Shown: one piece after another, positions 43,909-52,864 of the stretch
How positions within the stretch are numbered: position 1 is the stretch's first letter
Layout of the letters: every line of letters begins with the position of its first letter
Assembly (NCBI RefSeq): GCF_022352215.1
Contig: NZ_JAKRWF010000002.1
Coordinates: 868,001-932,000 of the forward strand
Direction of reading: 5' to 3'
Source: Flavihumibacter cheonanensis
GTDB taxonomy: Bacteria; Bacteroidota; Bacteroidia; Chitinophagales; Chitinophagaceae
DNA: 64,000 nt
Translations under genes and position numbers: made by a program
The notes under the pieces: model-generated
Seen by the model: the letters and a program-made list of their open reading frames with translations, nothing else
Databases searched by the model: none
What the model was told of the DNA's origin: nothing

Positions 43909-44799
43909 ATGAATAAAGCAGTTGAAGTAGTTATAATAGGGGGATCCTACGCAGGTATGTCAGCGGCCATGGCACTCGGTCGTTCATTAAGAGAAGTATT
44001 GGTTATCGATAATGGTCAGCCATGTAACAGGCAAACCCCGCATTCTCATAATTTCCTGACCAGGGATGGCGCCACCCCAGCCTTTATCGCATCCGTTGCC
44101 AAAGAACAGGTACTGGAATATCCTACTGTTCAGTGGTTGGATGAAACTGTAAGCAAGGTGGAAGAAACAGCAGATGGACTCCTGGTGTATACCTCTCAAG
44201 GTTTGCAGGTGCATACCAAAAAACTACTACTAGCAACGGGAGTAAAAGATGAACTGTTACCCATTCCGGGTTTTGCTGAATGTTGGGGCATATCAGTATT
44301 GCATTGCCCATACTGCCATGGGTATGAAGTGAGGAAAGAAGCATTGGCTGTGTTATCCAATGGAGAAATGGCAATGGATTTTGTACAGCTGATCCGGCAA
44401 TGGTCAACAAGGATTCAATTGCTTACCAATGGAAACCCTATGCTTACACAACAGGAACTGACTCAATTGGAAAAAGCCTGTATTCCGGTTCGGTCTTCGC
44501 CGGTTCAATCAATTCTTCATACCGATGGACACCTGTACCAGGTTCAATTGGAGGATGGTACGTTGATTCCTTTAAAAGCGCTCTTTGCAAGGGTTCCGTT
44601 TCATCAAAGTCCATTGGTTCAACAACTCGGACTTTCATTAAACGAACAGGGATATATCACGGTTAATCCTTTTCAGCAAACCTCGCTGGCACATGTTTTT
44701 GCAGCTGGAGATTGCACGACAGCGATGCGATCCGTTTCAACAGCAGTGGCTCAGGGTACGATGGCAGGTGCGGCAATCAACAAATTCCTAATAGAGTAA
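43909..44799 (+). CDS. FAD/NAD(P) disulfide oxidoreductase, GliT/HlmI-like
   Basis: 296 residues, a thioredoxin-reductase-type flavoprotein: FAD motif IIGGSYAGMSAAMALGR, conserved TRDG segment, redox pair Cys133/Cys136 in HCPYCHGYE, and the C-terminal FAAGDCTTA. The short length and motif style match the GliT/HlmI/TdpH dithiol-oxidase group that forms intramolecular disulfides in gliotoxin or holomycin, and broader TrxB-like oxidases. It is the last gene of the eight-gene operon, 38 bases after the COG0523 gene. A role in processing or tolerating a thiol-type metallophore is my inference. Confidence 0.8.
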   Translation: MNKAVEVVIIGGSYAGMSAAMALGRSLREVLVIDNGQPCNRQTPHSHNFLTRDGATPAFIASVAKEQVLEYPTVQWLDETVSKVEETADGLLVYTSQGLQVHTKKLLLATGVKDELLPIPGFAECWGISVLHCPYCHGYEVRKEALAVLSNGEMAMDFVQLIRQWSTRIQLLTNGNPMLTQQELTQLEKACIPVRSSPVQSILHTDGHLYQVQLEDGTLIPLKALFARVPFHQSPLVQQLGLSLNEQGYITVNPFQQTSLAHVFAAGDCTTAMRSVSTAVAQGTMAGAAINKFLIE

Positions 44800-44803
44800 C
44801 CTA

Positions 44804-45880
44804 TTAAAATGAAATAGCCGTAGAAATAGTTAAAAACTCATTATCTCTTGTGCTTTTTCTCCCATTATAGAATAAGTAATCATTGGATCGAAGTTGGCGG
44901 ATTTCCAATCGACAGCTCACCTGTTCGAATGGGGCGTAATCAATATTCATGGAATATCCAATCGCCGAAAATCCATTTGCTGTTTGTGTATCAACGATTA
45001 CCTTATTTTTATCAGAATAATATTCGCCTCTTACGGCAAGTTTCCATTTTGGATGGAGCTGGAATCTGCTGATCAGAACAGGTGAATACCAGCTATTAAA
45101 TTGTTTGCTGCCTTTGGATTTTTGTTGAGCACCCATATCAAAACCAACTACGAATGCCCATTTTTCAGTTAGCTCAAACTGGCCAAATAAATTATGGAAG
45201 TAGCGCATCTGTCGATTGGAATCCGGTTGATCATTTCCAATAAAAGAACTGCTGTTTATACTTGTTTTATCGGTTGGTTTGAAAACCAACTGATGTCCGA
45301 ATCCCAAAGACTGATTGCCTTCCAAACGCTGGATACGCTGCCAGCCATTTAAAATCAGCATTGCAGCAGTCCATTTATTGTTTTGACTTGTATAACTTAG
45401 TTTGACCCCGGTTTCATAATACGGTGAGTTATCTGCTAACATACTTCGGGTTAAGGTCCAGCAATCCTTACTGACTGCAGACTCAAATCCAATGTGAGAA
45501 GGCAGGACACCTGCATCCAGCCACCAGTTTTTTCGAGCTGATAATTTAACTCCAAGATTGGCTTCAAAGATATTCTTCAAAACTCCTGGTTCCGAAGCCA
45601 GGTTGGCATTCATGTATGTGCCAGCCGCAAAAGCGAGGTTTGCCCTGAGCCTTTCACTGCTAAAGCTGCCCTTTAGAAAACCCAGATTCAGGTTGAACTC
45701 ATTATGGCGGTTGTGTGAATAGAGAAAATCTGGACGGGTATGGTTTTGGGGCCGGTTAAAATCATAGGTATAATAAGTTTCCAGGTAGCCGGAAAATTTG
45801 ATTTTTCCTGAATCTTTCTGTGCAAACAGTGATCCAGCTGCTAATGTAAAAAAGGTATAAAGAAAACACCTGCTTAGCAT
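44804..45880 (-). CDS. Outer-membrane porin, OmpL-like (BBP2 family)
   Basis: 358 residues with signal peptide (FTLAAGSLFAQ) and a beta-barrel made of alternating amphipathic strands; the opening SGKIKFSGYLETYYTYDFNRPQNH is typical of beta-barrel porin-2 (OmpL-like). It follows kup by 18 bases on the same strand. In Bacteroidota similar porins often accompany kdpFABC, so a role in passage of potassium across the outer membrane is plausible. Confidence 0.8.
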   Translation of the reverse strand: MLSRCFLYTFFTLAAGSLFAQKDSGKIKFSGYLETYYTYDFNRPQNHTRPDFLYSHNRHNEFNLNLGFLKGSFSSERLRANLAFAAGTYMNANLASEPGVLKNIFEANLGVKLSARKNWWLDAGVLPSHIGFESAVSKDCWTLTRSMLADNSPYYETGVKLSYTSQNNKWTAAMLILNGWQRIQRLEGNQSLGFGHQLVFKPTDKTSINSSSFIGNDQPDSNRQMRYFHNLFGQFELTEKWAFVVGFDMGAQQKSKGSKQFNSWYSPVLISRFQLHPKWKLAVRGEYYSDKNKVIVDTQTANGFSAIGYSMNIDYAPFEQVSCRLEIRQLRSNDYLFYNGRKSTRDNEFLTISTAISF

Positions 45881-45898
45881 AGATCTAAATTACACCCT

Positions 45899-47863
45899 TT
45901 ACTCCTGTATCCTTTTGATTTTTATATCCACCGGCGCCACAATGAGGGGGAACTTTTCAGTTACCACTTTGCCGGGATCCAATCCGAATCCCTTTTCTTC
46001 CGAAAGGCTGATTTCTTTGAGGAGAAAATGAAATTTCATGACGATCTTTTCCCAAAAACTTAATTCATTATCCTGGCTCAGGTATTTCTCCATTACGATA
46101 AACTGGAAATCACCCACTATATTGTTTTTGCCCAGGCTTTCATAGCGACTGGTTACATTTACTTCATGATTTATGACCAGGTCTTCTACAACCTTCCGGA
46201 AGAATAGATCAATTCTGGGTTCAACGCGAAAGCCTAATCGAAAATCGATACGAATTATATCATTTGGAATGATATGGGTTACCTTATACTCGGATGTATA
46301 AGGATCATCCAACGTATCCACATGTACAAACCAATAGATATCGGCCCGCTTGGGTTTCTTAAACAGGATGGAATAAATGATTTTATGTTCGATTTCCTTT
46401 TCATTATCTGCGCTGGTCATATAAACGAGATGCGTAGCATACCTGGGAACCGTTTTATCATTGCTCAACTCCTGAATTTGTGGTACGTATAGATCCAGGC
46501 GAACAAATTCCACATACCTGTTTTTAATCTTGCGAGCTCGAAACCAGTCGTACATGATGAAGAATAAGCCACCCCCTACAATAAGTGTTACATATCCGCC
46601 ATGTGTAAACTTCTCCATATTGGCCCATAAAAAGGAAACTTCAATGCTCAGGTATACTATGAGATATAAATAAATAAGCACCGGCTTTACCCTTTTCTGA
46701 ACAAGATAGTTGGCAAACAGAATGGAAGTGGCAATCATACAAAGTGTAATTGCCAGGCCATATGCAGCTTCCATATTGGAAGCTTTTTTAAAGTAAAGCA
46801 CAATTCCGATACAGCCGGCGAACAGTAAAAGATTGATGGCAGGGATAAAGAGTTGTCCCCTTGCTTCCGTTGGATATACAATTTTAAATTTTGGCCATAA
46901 ATTCAATCGCATGGATTCACTGATCAGGGTAAATGATCCCGATATAAGGGCCTGGCTCGCAATGATGGCTGCCGCCGTTGCAATGGTAATTCCGAAATAG
47001 AGAAACCATCCTGGCATAACACCATAAAAGGGATTAAAGCCAGTTTCCAGCATGCCAGTAGTTATTACCGATCCTTTATGATTGGATAAAAGCCAGGCGC
47101 CCTGGCCGAGGTAATTAAGGATCAGGCAGGATTTCACCAGGATCCAGGAATACCGGATATTCCATTTGCCGCAATGCCCGAGATCTGAGTACAAAGCTTC
47201 TGCCCCGGTTGTACAGAGAAATACACCTCCAAGAATATAAAAGCCTTTTGGATAGGTCATCAACAGATGAATACCATAATAGGGATTGAAGGCTTTAAAT
47301 ACTACCCACTCATCCGTAAAATGAAGAATCCCTAAAATGGCGAGCATGACAAACCATACAGACATCACAGGTCCAAAGAATTTTCCAATAAAGGCAGTTC
47401 CGAATTGCTGAAGAAAAAATAAGACGGTAAGAATGCCAATTACAATATAAATGATGGTGGTTTGGGAAATACTGGAGAAAGCAGGCACCTGCTTTAATCC
47501 TTCTATAGCAGAAGTTACAGATATCGGAGGCGTAATCATTCCATCTGCCAGCAGAGCAGCACCTCCGATCATAGCCGGAATGACCAACCATTTTCGTCTG
47601 CGTCTTACCAGTGCAAACAGGGAGAATACACCACCTTCACCCCGGTTATCTGCCTGCAGTGTTAATACTACATATTTAAAAGTGGTTTGCAATGTTAGGG
47701 TCCAGATGATAAGCGAGAGCGCACCTACTACCAACTCTTCTGTAATTTGCTTCCCGCTTGTAATGGCGTTTAATACATATAAGGGAGATGTTCCGATGTC
47801 GCCGTAAATAATACCCAGGGCGATTAAAATACCCGCTGCGCTGAGTTTCTGGTGTGATCCCAT
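45899..47863 (-). CDS. kup: Kup-type potassium uptake permease
   Basis: 654 residues, the standard Kup/HAK/KT length. It opens with the family motif GIIYGDIGTSPLYVLNAI, has GGVFSLFALVRR and about twelve transmembrane helices up to residue 440, then a soluble C-terminal domain. It is a proton-coupled K+ importer. The frame opens at 47908, but the ATG at 47863 (MGSHQKLS) is preferred. The porin gene follows. The divergent gene is a KdpD-like kinase, and a KdpE-like operator lies in the shared 109-base region. Confidence 0.94.
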   Translation of the reverse strand: MGSHQKLSAAGILIALGIIYGDIGTSPLYVLNAITSGKQITEELVVGALSLIIWTLTLQTTFKYVVLTLQADNRGEGGVFSLFALVRRRRKWLVIPAMIGGAALLADGMITPPISVTSAIEGLKQVPAFSSISQTTIIYIVIGILTVLFFLQQFGTAFIGKFFGPVMSVWFVMLAILGILHFTDEWVVFKAFNPYYGIHLLMTYPKGFYILGGVFLCTTGAEALYSDLGHCGKWNIRYSWILVKSCLILNYLGQGAWLLSNHKGSVITTGMLETGFNPFYGVMPGWFLYFGITIATAAAIIASQALISGSFTLISESMRLNLWPKFKIVYPTEARGQLFIPAINLLLFAGCIGIVLYFKKASNMEAAYGLAITLCMIATSILFANYLVQKRVKPVLIYLYLIVYLSIEVSFLWANMEKFTHGGYVTLIVGGGLFFIMYDWFRARKIKNRYVEFVRLDLYVPQIQELSNDKTVPRYATHLVYMTSADNEKEIEHKIIYSILFKKPKRADIYWFVHVDTLDDPYTSEYKVTHIIPNDIIRIDFRLGFRVEPRIDLFFRKVVEDLVINHEVNVTSRYESLGKNNIVGDFQFIVMEKYLSQDNELSFWEKIVMKFHFLLKEISLSEEKGFGLDPGKVVTEKFPLIVAPVDIKIKRIQE

Positions 47864-47929
47864 ATTTAAGAATAAGGTGTAAAAGTAATTAGCAGTAAAA
47901 GGTTTCAAAGATTCAAAGAGACCTTCTTA

Positions 47930-47952
47930 AAAATCTTTATAAAATCTTTATA
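47930..47952. promoter_or_regulatory. Tandem 11-bp direct repeat, candidate KdpE-like operator
   Basis: AAAATCTTTAT occurs twice without a gap (47930-47940 and 47941-47951), giving TTTATA-N5-TTTATA at 47936-47952. OmpR/KdpE-family regulators bind direct repeats with 11-bp period, and the E. coli kdp site has the layout TTTATA-N5-TTTACA as I recall it. It lies between kup and the kinase, 10 bases upstream of the kinase -7 box. Confidence 0.6.
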
Positions 47953-47961
47953 CGAGGCCTG

Positions 47962-47969
47962 TACTTTTG
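47962..47969 (+). promoter_or_regulatory. -7 promoter element (TACTTTTG) for kinase gene
   Basis: TACTTTTG fits TAnnTTTG. The box ends 3 bases before the ATG at 47973, so the predicted transcript begins at or next to the start codon (leaderless). Confidence 0.5.
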
Positions 47970-47972
47970 CTC

Positions 47973-49055
47973 ATGATCTCCCTGTTCCAGTTATACCGGA
48001 TTAATCGAACCTATCAATACCTCTATAGTGTTGGAGCTGTTTTGATGGTTGCAGGGAGCTGCTTTATTTTTTCCAGCCTGATCGATTATCACATCGTTGC
48101 ATTTCTCCTGTTGGTAACTGTTTCACTGGCTGCTGTTAGTTTTGATATCAAGCCTGTTTTACTGGCAGCATTACTTTCTGCCTTATTATGGGATGTGCTG
48201 TTTATTCCTCCCCGCTTCACCTATGCTGTTACCAACCCGGAAGACATGGTGTTGCTGCTGATGTATTTCATCATCGTTCTCATTAATGCCGTACTTACGT
48301 ACAGAATCCGGCAGGTGGAATTACTTGCACGACAAAGAGCTGAAAAAGCAAGAGAGATTCATCTCTATAACACTATCCTCAACTCACTTTCACATGAATT
48401 AAGAACACCAATCGCTACTATTATAGGTGCTACAGATAACCTTTTGGACAATAAGGATACCCTGAGTCCGGAAAACAAATCAACTCTGTTGCAGGAGATC
48501 AGTCATGCTGCGGAACGACTCAATCTACAGGTAGAAAACCTGTTGAATATGTCGAGGATTCAATCCGGACAATTAAAACCAAAACCGGACTGGGTCGATT
48601 TGTTTGAGCTATTTTATGGTTTGGTTAAAAAAGTGCAGGAAACAGGAACGAATAAACGAATTGAATTGAGGTTGGCAAAAGATTTACCCTTTGTTCAGTT
48701 GGATAAGGGCATGCTGGAGCAGATTTTATTTAACCTGCTGTCCAATGCATTGGTGCACACACCAGAACGAACCAACGTGATTGTATCGTGTACCTATAAC
48801 AGTGGTTGGCTCGAATGCAGGGTGGAAGATAGTGGTGCTGGCTTTCCGATGGAAGAGCAGCAAAAAGTATTTGACCGGTTTTACCAGATAACCGGAACCA
48901 AAGGAACCGGAACCGGCTTAGGACTTTCAATAGTAAAAGGATTTACAGAGGCAATGGGGGGTGAAGTTTTACTTACAGACAGTACCCTTGGGGGTGCCCT
49001 TTTTATTATTAAGTTACCTGCTGTTGCTGCAGCGAAAATGTCGTCAAATGAATAA
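47973..49055 (+). CDS. KdpD-C-like sensor histidine kinase
   Basis: 360 residues. Four clustered transmembrane helices (DUF4118-like, about residues 14-110), H-box LSHELRTPIATIIG with the phospho-accepting His, N-box LFNLLSNALVHTPE, and G-boxes VEDSGAGFP and GTGTGLGLSIVKGF. This corresponds to the C-terminal half of KdpD; the N-terminal KdpD/Usp sensor domains are absent and no separate gene for them is in the window. The ATG at 47973 is preferred to a TTG at 47967. It overlaps the regulator gene by 8 bases. Confidence 0.9.
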   Translation: MISLFQLYRINRTYQYLYSVGAVLMVAGSCFIFSSLIDYHIVAFLLLVTVSLAAVSFDIKPVLLAALLSALLWDVLFIPPRFTYAVTNPEDMVLLLMYFIIVLINAVLTYRIRQVELLARQRAEKAREIHLYNTILNSLSHELRTPIATIIGATDNLLDNKDTLSPENKSTLLQEISHAAERLNLQVENLLNMSRIQSGQLKPKPDWVDLFELFYGLVKKVQETGTNKRIELRLAKDLPFVQLDKGMLEQILFNLLSNALVHTPERTNVIVSCTYNSGWLECRVEDSGAGFPMEEQQKVFDRFYQITGTKGTGTGLGLSIVKGFTEAMGGEVLLTDSTLGGALFIIKLPAVAAAKMSSNE

Positions 49056-49740
49056 GGTTCGCATACTTATTATAGAGGATGAGCCTGCATTGAGAACGAT
49101 GCTGGAAATTACCTTACAGTCGAATAATTACCTGGTTCAGCTGGCTAAAAAGGGGAAAGAAGGATTGGTAATGGCAGAAAATCATCCACCGGATCTGATC
49201 CTGCTGGATCTTGGCTTACCGGATATGGCTGGACAGGAAGTACTTGCAGCATTACGATCCTGGTACACCAATCCAATTATTATCATTAGTGTGTTAAAAG
49301 CCGAAGATGAAATCATCCGGGCATTGGATGCAGGGGCGAATGATTATCTTTCCAAGCCTTTCAGAACCGGCGAATTGCTGGCAAGAATCAGGGCTGCGCT
49401 TCGTTCAGTTATAACAGAAGACTATCAGCCAATCCTGAGATTTTCCGGGATCGAAATCAACCTGGATGAACGAACAGTTAAACGCGACGGGGAACTGGTG
49501 AAACTAACCACCACGGAGTACAATCTTTTATTATTACTGGCAAAAAATGAAGGAAAGGTATTAACGCATGCTTTTTTACTTAGAACCGTATGGGGACCCG
49601 GCTTTATCAACCAGGCCCAATACCTCAGGGTTTTCATCGCCCAGTTAAGAAAGAAACTGGAACCCAATCCAAACGAACCGGTTTACATCCATACTGAGTC
49701 GGGTGTTGGCTACCGTTTTTTAGGTATGTTTGAAGAATAA
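49048..49740 (+). CDS. KdpE-like OmpR-family response regulator
   Basis: 230 residues. Receiver domain with IIEDEP, phospho-acceptor Asp54 (LILLDLGLP) and the Lys in SKPFRTGELLAR; winged-helix DNA-binding domain with LVKLTTTEYNLLLLLAKNEGKVLTH. It matches KdpE in length and motif pattern. The frame opens at 48961 inside the kinase gene, but the ATG at 49048, overlapping the kinase stop, is preferred. It is followed after 12 bases by a CPA2 antiporter. Likely target: the 11-bp direct repeats between kup and the kinase. Confidence 0.9.
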   Translation: MNKVRILIIEDEPALRTMLEITLQSNNYLVQLAKKGKEGLVMAENHPPDLILLDLGLPDMAGQEVLAALRSWYTNPIIIISVLKAEDEIIRALDAGANDYLSKPFRTGELLARIRAALRSVITEDYQPILRFSGIEINLDERTVKRDGELVKLTTTEYNLLLLLAKNEGKVLTHAFLLRTVWGPGFINQAQYLRVFIAQLRKKLEPNPNEPVYIHTESGVGYRFLGMFEE

Positions 49741-49752
49741 TTGTGCTTATCT

Positions 49753-51906
49753 ATGCAGGAAGCTTTCTGGAGGGAGTTGTTGGCGGAATTTCATCGGCCA
49801 CTATCTAATCCTGTTTTAATATTTTCACTGCTTCTCCTTATCATCCTGCTTTCACCCATTCTGCTTCGTAAACTCAATATACCTGGTATTATAGGATTGA
49901 TTATTTCAGGTGTGGTGATTGGTCCGTATGGGTTAAACATCCTCGAAAAAAATTCAGCCATCGATCTGTTTTCTACCATCGGGTTATTGTATATCATGTT
50001 TATAGCCGGGCTGGAACTTGATCTGAACGAATTTAAAAAGCATAAAAACCGGAGTTTTATTTTTGGAGCCTTAACGTTTTTTATTCCTCTTTCAATCGGT
50101 TACCCTGTTTGTCTGTATATACTTGGGTATGATGCCAATGCCAGTTTTCTGACTGCCAGTATGTTTGCAACCCATACCCTGGTTGCCTATCCGATTGTTA
50201 CACGTTTTGGAATTTCCAAACAATCTGCAGTTGCGATTGCTGTTGGTGGCACAATCTTAACGGATACGGCAGTGCTGATTATCCTGGCTGTAATTTTGGG
50301 TGCTAACAAAGGAAACCTTAACCAGGAATTCTGGATCCGGCTTGGCACTTCACTGGCGATCTTCTCAGCCATCATGTTCTTCCTGATTCCAAGAATCGCC
50401 CGTTGGTTTTTTCGCAAACTGGAAAGTGAAAAGACATCCCACTATATTTTTGTTTTATCAGTGGTGTTCTTTGCCGCTTTCCTGGCAGAAGTAGCAGGAG
50501 TGGAGCCCATTATTGGCGCCTTCGTTGCCGGATTGGCACTGAACAAACTGATACCTCATTCTTCCGCACTGATGAACCGGATTGAATTCATCGGCAATGC
50601 CATCTTTATTCCCTTCTTCCTGATCAGTGTAGGTATGCTGGTGGATGTACGGGTTGTATTTAATGGCTATACAGCACTCTTTGTTGCTGCGGTTCTGACG
50701 ATTACTGCATTGCTGGGTAAATGGCTGGCAGCCTATATTTCACAAGTATTATTTAAGTACAAAACTGCAGAGCGCCAGCTTATTTTTGGATTAAGTTCTG
50801 CACATGCTGCAGCCACCCTCGCTATTATTCTCATTGGATTCAGAGAAGGAATTCTCGATGAAAATATTTTGAACGGCACTATTATCCTTATTCTTATTAC
50901 CTGTTTGGTTGCCTCCTTTGCAACGGAAAATGCTGCCAAAAAACTGGTGATGGACGAAGATGCGGTAATGGGAATGGATAAGAACAGCCTGGCTGATACT
51001 GAACATATCCTGCTTCCGATTGAAGAGCCTGATAAGATTGAATCCATGCTGGAACTGGCAATTCTGTTCAAGGATAAAAAATCACCCCATCCCATAACTG
51101 TTTTGTCTGTTGTGCCTAACAACGAAGAGGCAGAGAACAACCTGGCAATTGCACGCAAAAAATTGGGAAAATCCTACCAGATTGCTGCAGCTACGGATAC
51201 GAATCTGAATGTGATTGCCTCTATTGATCACAATGTAAACAGTGGTATCATCCGTACTTCTAAAGAGATTATGGCAAGTGTTGTAGTCCTGAACTGGCCG
51301 GAAAAAAATACACTGCTGGAAAAATTCTTTGGGGAGACTACAGAGAATATTCTATCAGGACTGGATAGGAATATCCTGATTTCAAATATTCAAAAAGTAC
51401 TGATCACACATAAAAGGGTTTTGATATTTTGTCCCCCGCTGGTGGAAATGGAAAAAGGGTTCTATACCTGCCTTGATATCATTATGCGCCTGTCCAAGGA
51501 ATTATCTATTCCTGTATTATGTTACTCCAATGCCCGGTCTCAGCGGGATATCAACCTCTACCTGCAAAAATCCAAAACAGGAACGATGAATTTTAATCAG
51601 TTTAACGACTGGGAAGACTTTCTGGTTTTATCCAGATCAATCCAGGCGGAGGACATGATTGTCTTTTTCTCAGGAAGAAAAGGATCTATATCGTATGATC
51701 CTGTTTTTGATAGTTTACTTATAAAACTGGATAAATATTTTAGCGCCAACTCTAAACTGATGGTATATCCAAGCCAGTATGATACCGACCATAAATTTGA
51801 GGAATACGAAGACATTAATCCGGAAACACTCAATAAAGGGATTGAAAAGATCCAGAAAATCGGTCGCGAAATTGGAAATATCTTTAAAGGCGGAAAGGGG
51901 GATTAA
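49753..51906 (+). CDS. CPA2 cation:proton antiporter with C-terminal Usp-like domain
   Basis: 717 residues. About twelve transmembrane helices (Na_H_Exchanger type; PGIIGLIISGVVIGPYGLNIL near the start, TILTDTAVLIILAV in the core) up to about residue 390, then a long soluble C-terminal region of about 320 residues resembling tandem universal-stress-protein folds. CPA2 members exchange K+ or Na+ for H+. The ATG at 49753 is preferred over an upstream TTG. It lies 12 bases after the KdpE-like regulator, so this uptake-sensing-efflux cluster is likely a K+ homeostasis unit. Confidence 0.88.
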   Translation: MQEAFWRELLAEFHRPLSNPVLIFSLLLLIILLSPILLRKLNIPGIIGLIISGVVIGPYGLNILEKNSAIDLFSTIGLLYIMFIAGLELDLNEFKKHKNRSFIFGALTFFIPLSIGYPVCLYILGYDANASFLTASMFATHTLVAYPIVTRFGISKQSAVAIAVGGTILTDTAVLIILAVILGANKGNLNQEFWIRLGTSLAIFSAIMFFLIPRIARWFFRKLESEKTSHYIFVLSVVFFAAFLAEVAGVEPIIGAFVAGLALNKLIPHSSALMNRIEFIGNAIFIPFFLISVGMLVDVRVVFNGYTALFVAAVLTITALLGKWLAAYISQVLFKYKTAERQLIFGLSSAHAAATLAIILIGFREGILDENILNGTIILILITCLVASFATENAAKKLVMDEDAVMGMDKNSLADTEHILLPIEEPDKIESMLELAILFKDKKSPHPITVLSVVPNNEEAENNLAIARKKLGKSYQIAAATDTNLNVIASIDHNVNSGIIRTSKEIMASVVVLNWPEKNTLLEKFFGETTENILSGLDRNILISNIQKVLITHKRVLIFCPPLVEMEKGFYTCLDIIMRLSKELSIPVLCYSNARSQRDINLYLQKSKTGTMNFNQFNDWEDFLVLSRSIQAEDMIVFFSGRKGSISYDPVFDSLLIKLDKYFSANSKLMVYPSQYDTDHKFEEYEDINPETLNKGIEKIQKIGREIGNIFKGGKGD

Positions 51907-51935
51907 AGTAATATCTTCAGGTAAAGCAACTTCAA

Positions 51936-52700
51936 ATGAAACTCTGGTTATTAGCTATTAGCCTTTTTGTGGGCAGCAACCTTTATTCGCAATCCTATCG
52001 ACTGATTGCCCATAGGGGAGGGGTAGTCGAGGGTAGCTCCCCTGAAAATAGCCTGCCGGCTTTACAAAAAGCAATTGACCAGGGCTATTGGATGGTAGAA
52101 ATTGACCTGCGCATTACTGCAGACAGTGTCCTGATTACACAGCACGACAGGAATTTTAAACGTTATTTTGATGTTGACAGCCAGGTGACTTCCATGAATT
52201 GGTCATCAATACAAAAACTTCGTTCAAGCGCCGGTACCCGTGTGCTGCAATTCGAAGAAGTACTTCAGCATTGTAAGGATAAGGTGAAGGTAATGATTGA
52301 TAATAAAATCCAGGGATTTGACGAAGCAGTTTTTCAGCAGGTATTAACCCTGCTCGACAAATACAAGCTTCGGGAATCAGCTCTTATGATTGGCACGGAT
52401 GAATCAACAGAATTTTTCCGTGGTAAGGTCAAACTGAGTTGCACACGCAAACAACTGGAGGAGTATCAACAGCGACCGGATTTCAATCCCGCACATTATT
52501 ACCTGTTCTCCTCTCAAATATCCAAAGCGGATGTAACATGGGCCGAAAAGCAGGGAATCCTGGTGGTGGGTGTATTAAATCATCGGAATCCCAATTCAGC
52601 CGAAGCAAAGGATAAAATGAAAGTCCAGGCAGCAACACTGCTCAGCTCCGGCGTTAAAACCTTTCAGCTTGATTCGGCATTTAAGGAATTCGTAAACTAA
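51936..52700 (+). CDS. Glycerophosphodiester phosphodiesterase
   Basis: 254 residues with a signal peptide (AISLFVGSNLYSQ). GDPD core: IAHRGG with the catalytic His, PENSLPA, EIDLRITADSVLITQHD (metal-binding Glu/Asp and second His), and C-terminal GVKTFQLD. Periplasmic or surface enzymes of this family hydrolyse glycerophosphodiesters from phospholipids to glycerol-3-phosphate. It starts 29 bases after the antiporter gene and may be the last gene on that transcript. Confidence 0.88.
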   Translation: MKLWLLAISLFVGSNLYSQSYRLIAHRGGVVEGSSPENSLPALQKAIDQGYWMVEIDLRITADSVLITQHDRNFKRYFDVDSQVTSMNWSSIQKLRSSAGTRVLQFEEVLQHCKDKVKVMIDNKIQGFDEAVFQQVLTLLDKYKLRESALMIGTDESTEFFRGKVKLSCTRKQLEEYQQRPDFNPAHYYLFSSQISKADVTWAEKQGILVVGVLNHRNPNSAEAKDKMKVQAATLLSSGVKTFQLDSAFKEFVN

Positions 52701-52731
52701 AAGCAATTCATTGATTTTCAGATCTTGAATT

Positions 52732-52767
52732 TTGCCAAATTGTTAAATTAGTAGTACTAATTGGCAA
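52732..52767. promoter_or_regulatory. Nested inverted repeats upstream of small gene
   Basis: Outer arms TTGCCAA (52732-52738) and TTGGCAA (52761-52767) enclose, in part, an odd palindrome ATTAGTA-G-TACTAAT (52747-52761). The right outer arm overlaps the TTG that would serve as -33 element of the promoter ending at 52791, the expected place for an operator. Confidence 0.5.
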
Positions 52768-52791
52768 GATTCAATTACTTGTGTATCTTTG
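52761..52791 (+). promoter_or_regulatory. Promoter TTG-N20-TATCTTTG
   Basis: TTG (52761-52763), 20-base spacer and TATCTTTG (52784-52791). The predicted transcript starts near 52795 and runs into a strong hairpin-plus-T6 at 52812-52836 before the small ORF at 52865. Confidence 0.55.
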
Positions 52792-52811
52792 TATTCATTA
52801 AATAATACGAT

Positions 52812-52836
52812 TGCCTGCATCTAGCAGGCATTTTTT
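52812..52836 (+). terminator. Intrinsic terminator or attenuator (7-bp stem, T6)
   Basis: TGCCTGC (52812-52818), loop ATCTA, GCAGGCA (52824-52830), then TTTTTT. It lies about 20 bases after a predicted transcription start and 28 bases before the small ORF. It may terminate the upstream diesterase transcript, act as attenuator, or end a very short RNA of about 40 bases. Confidence 0.7.
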
Positions 52837-52864
52837 GTGCCCGCTGGTCGATTTAGTAACGAAA

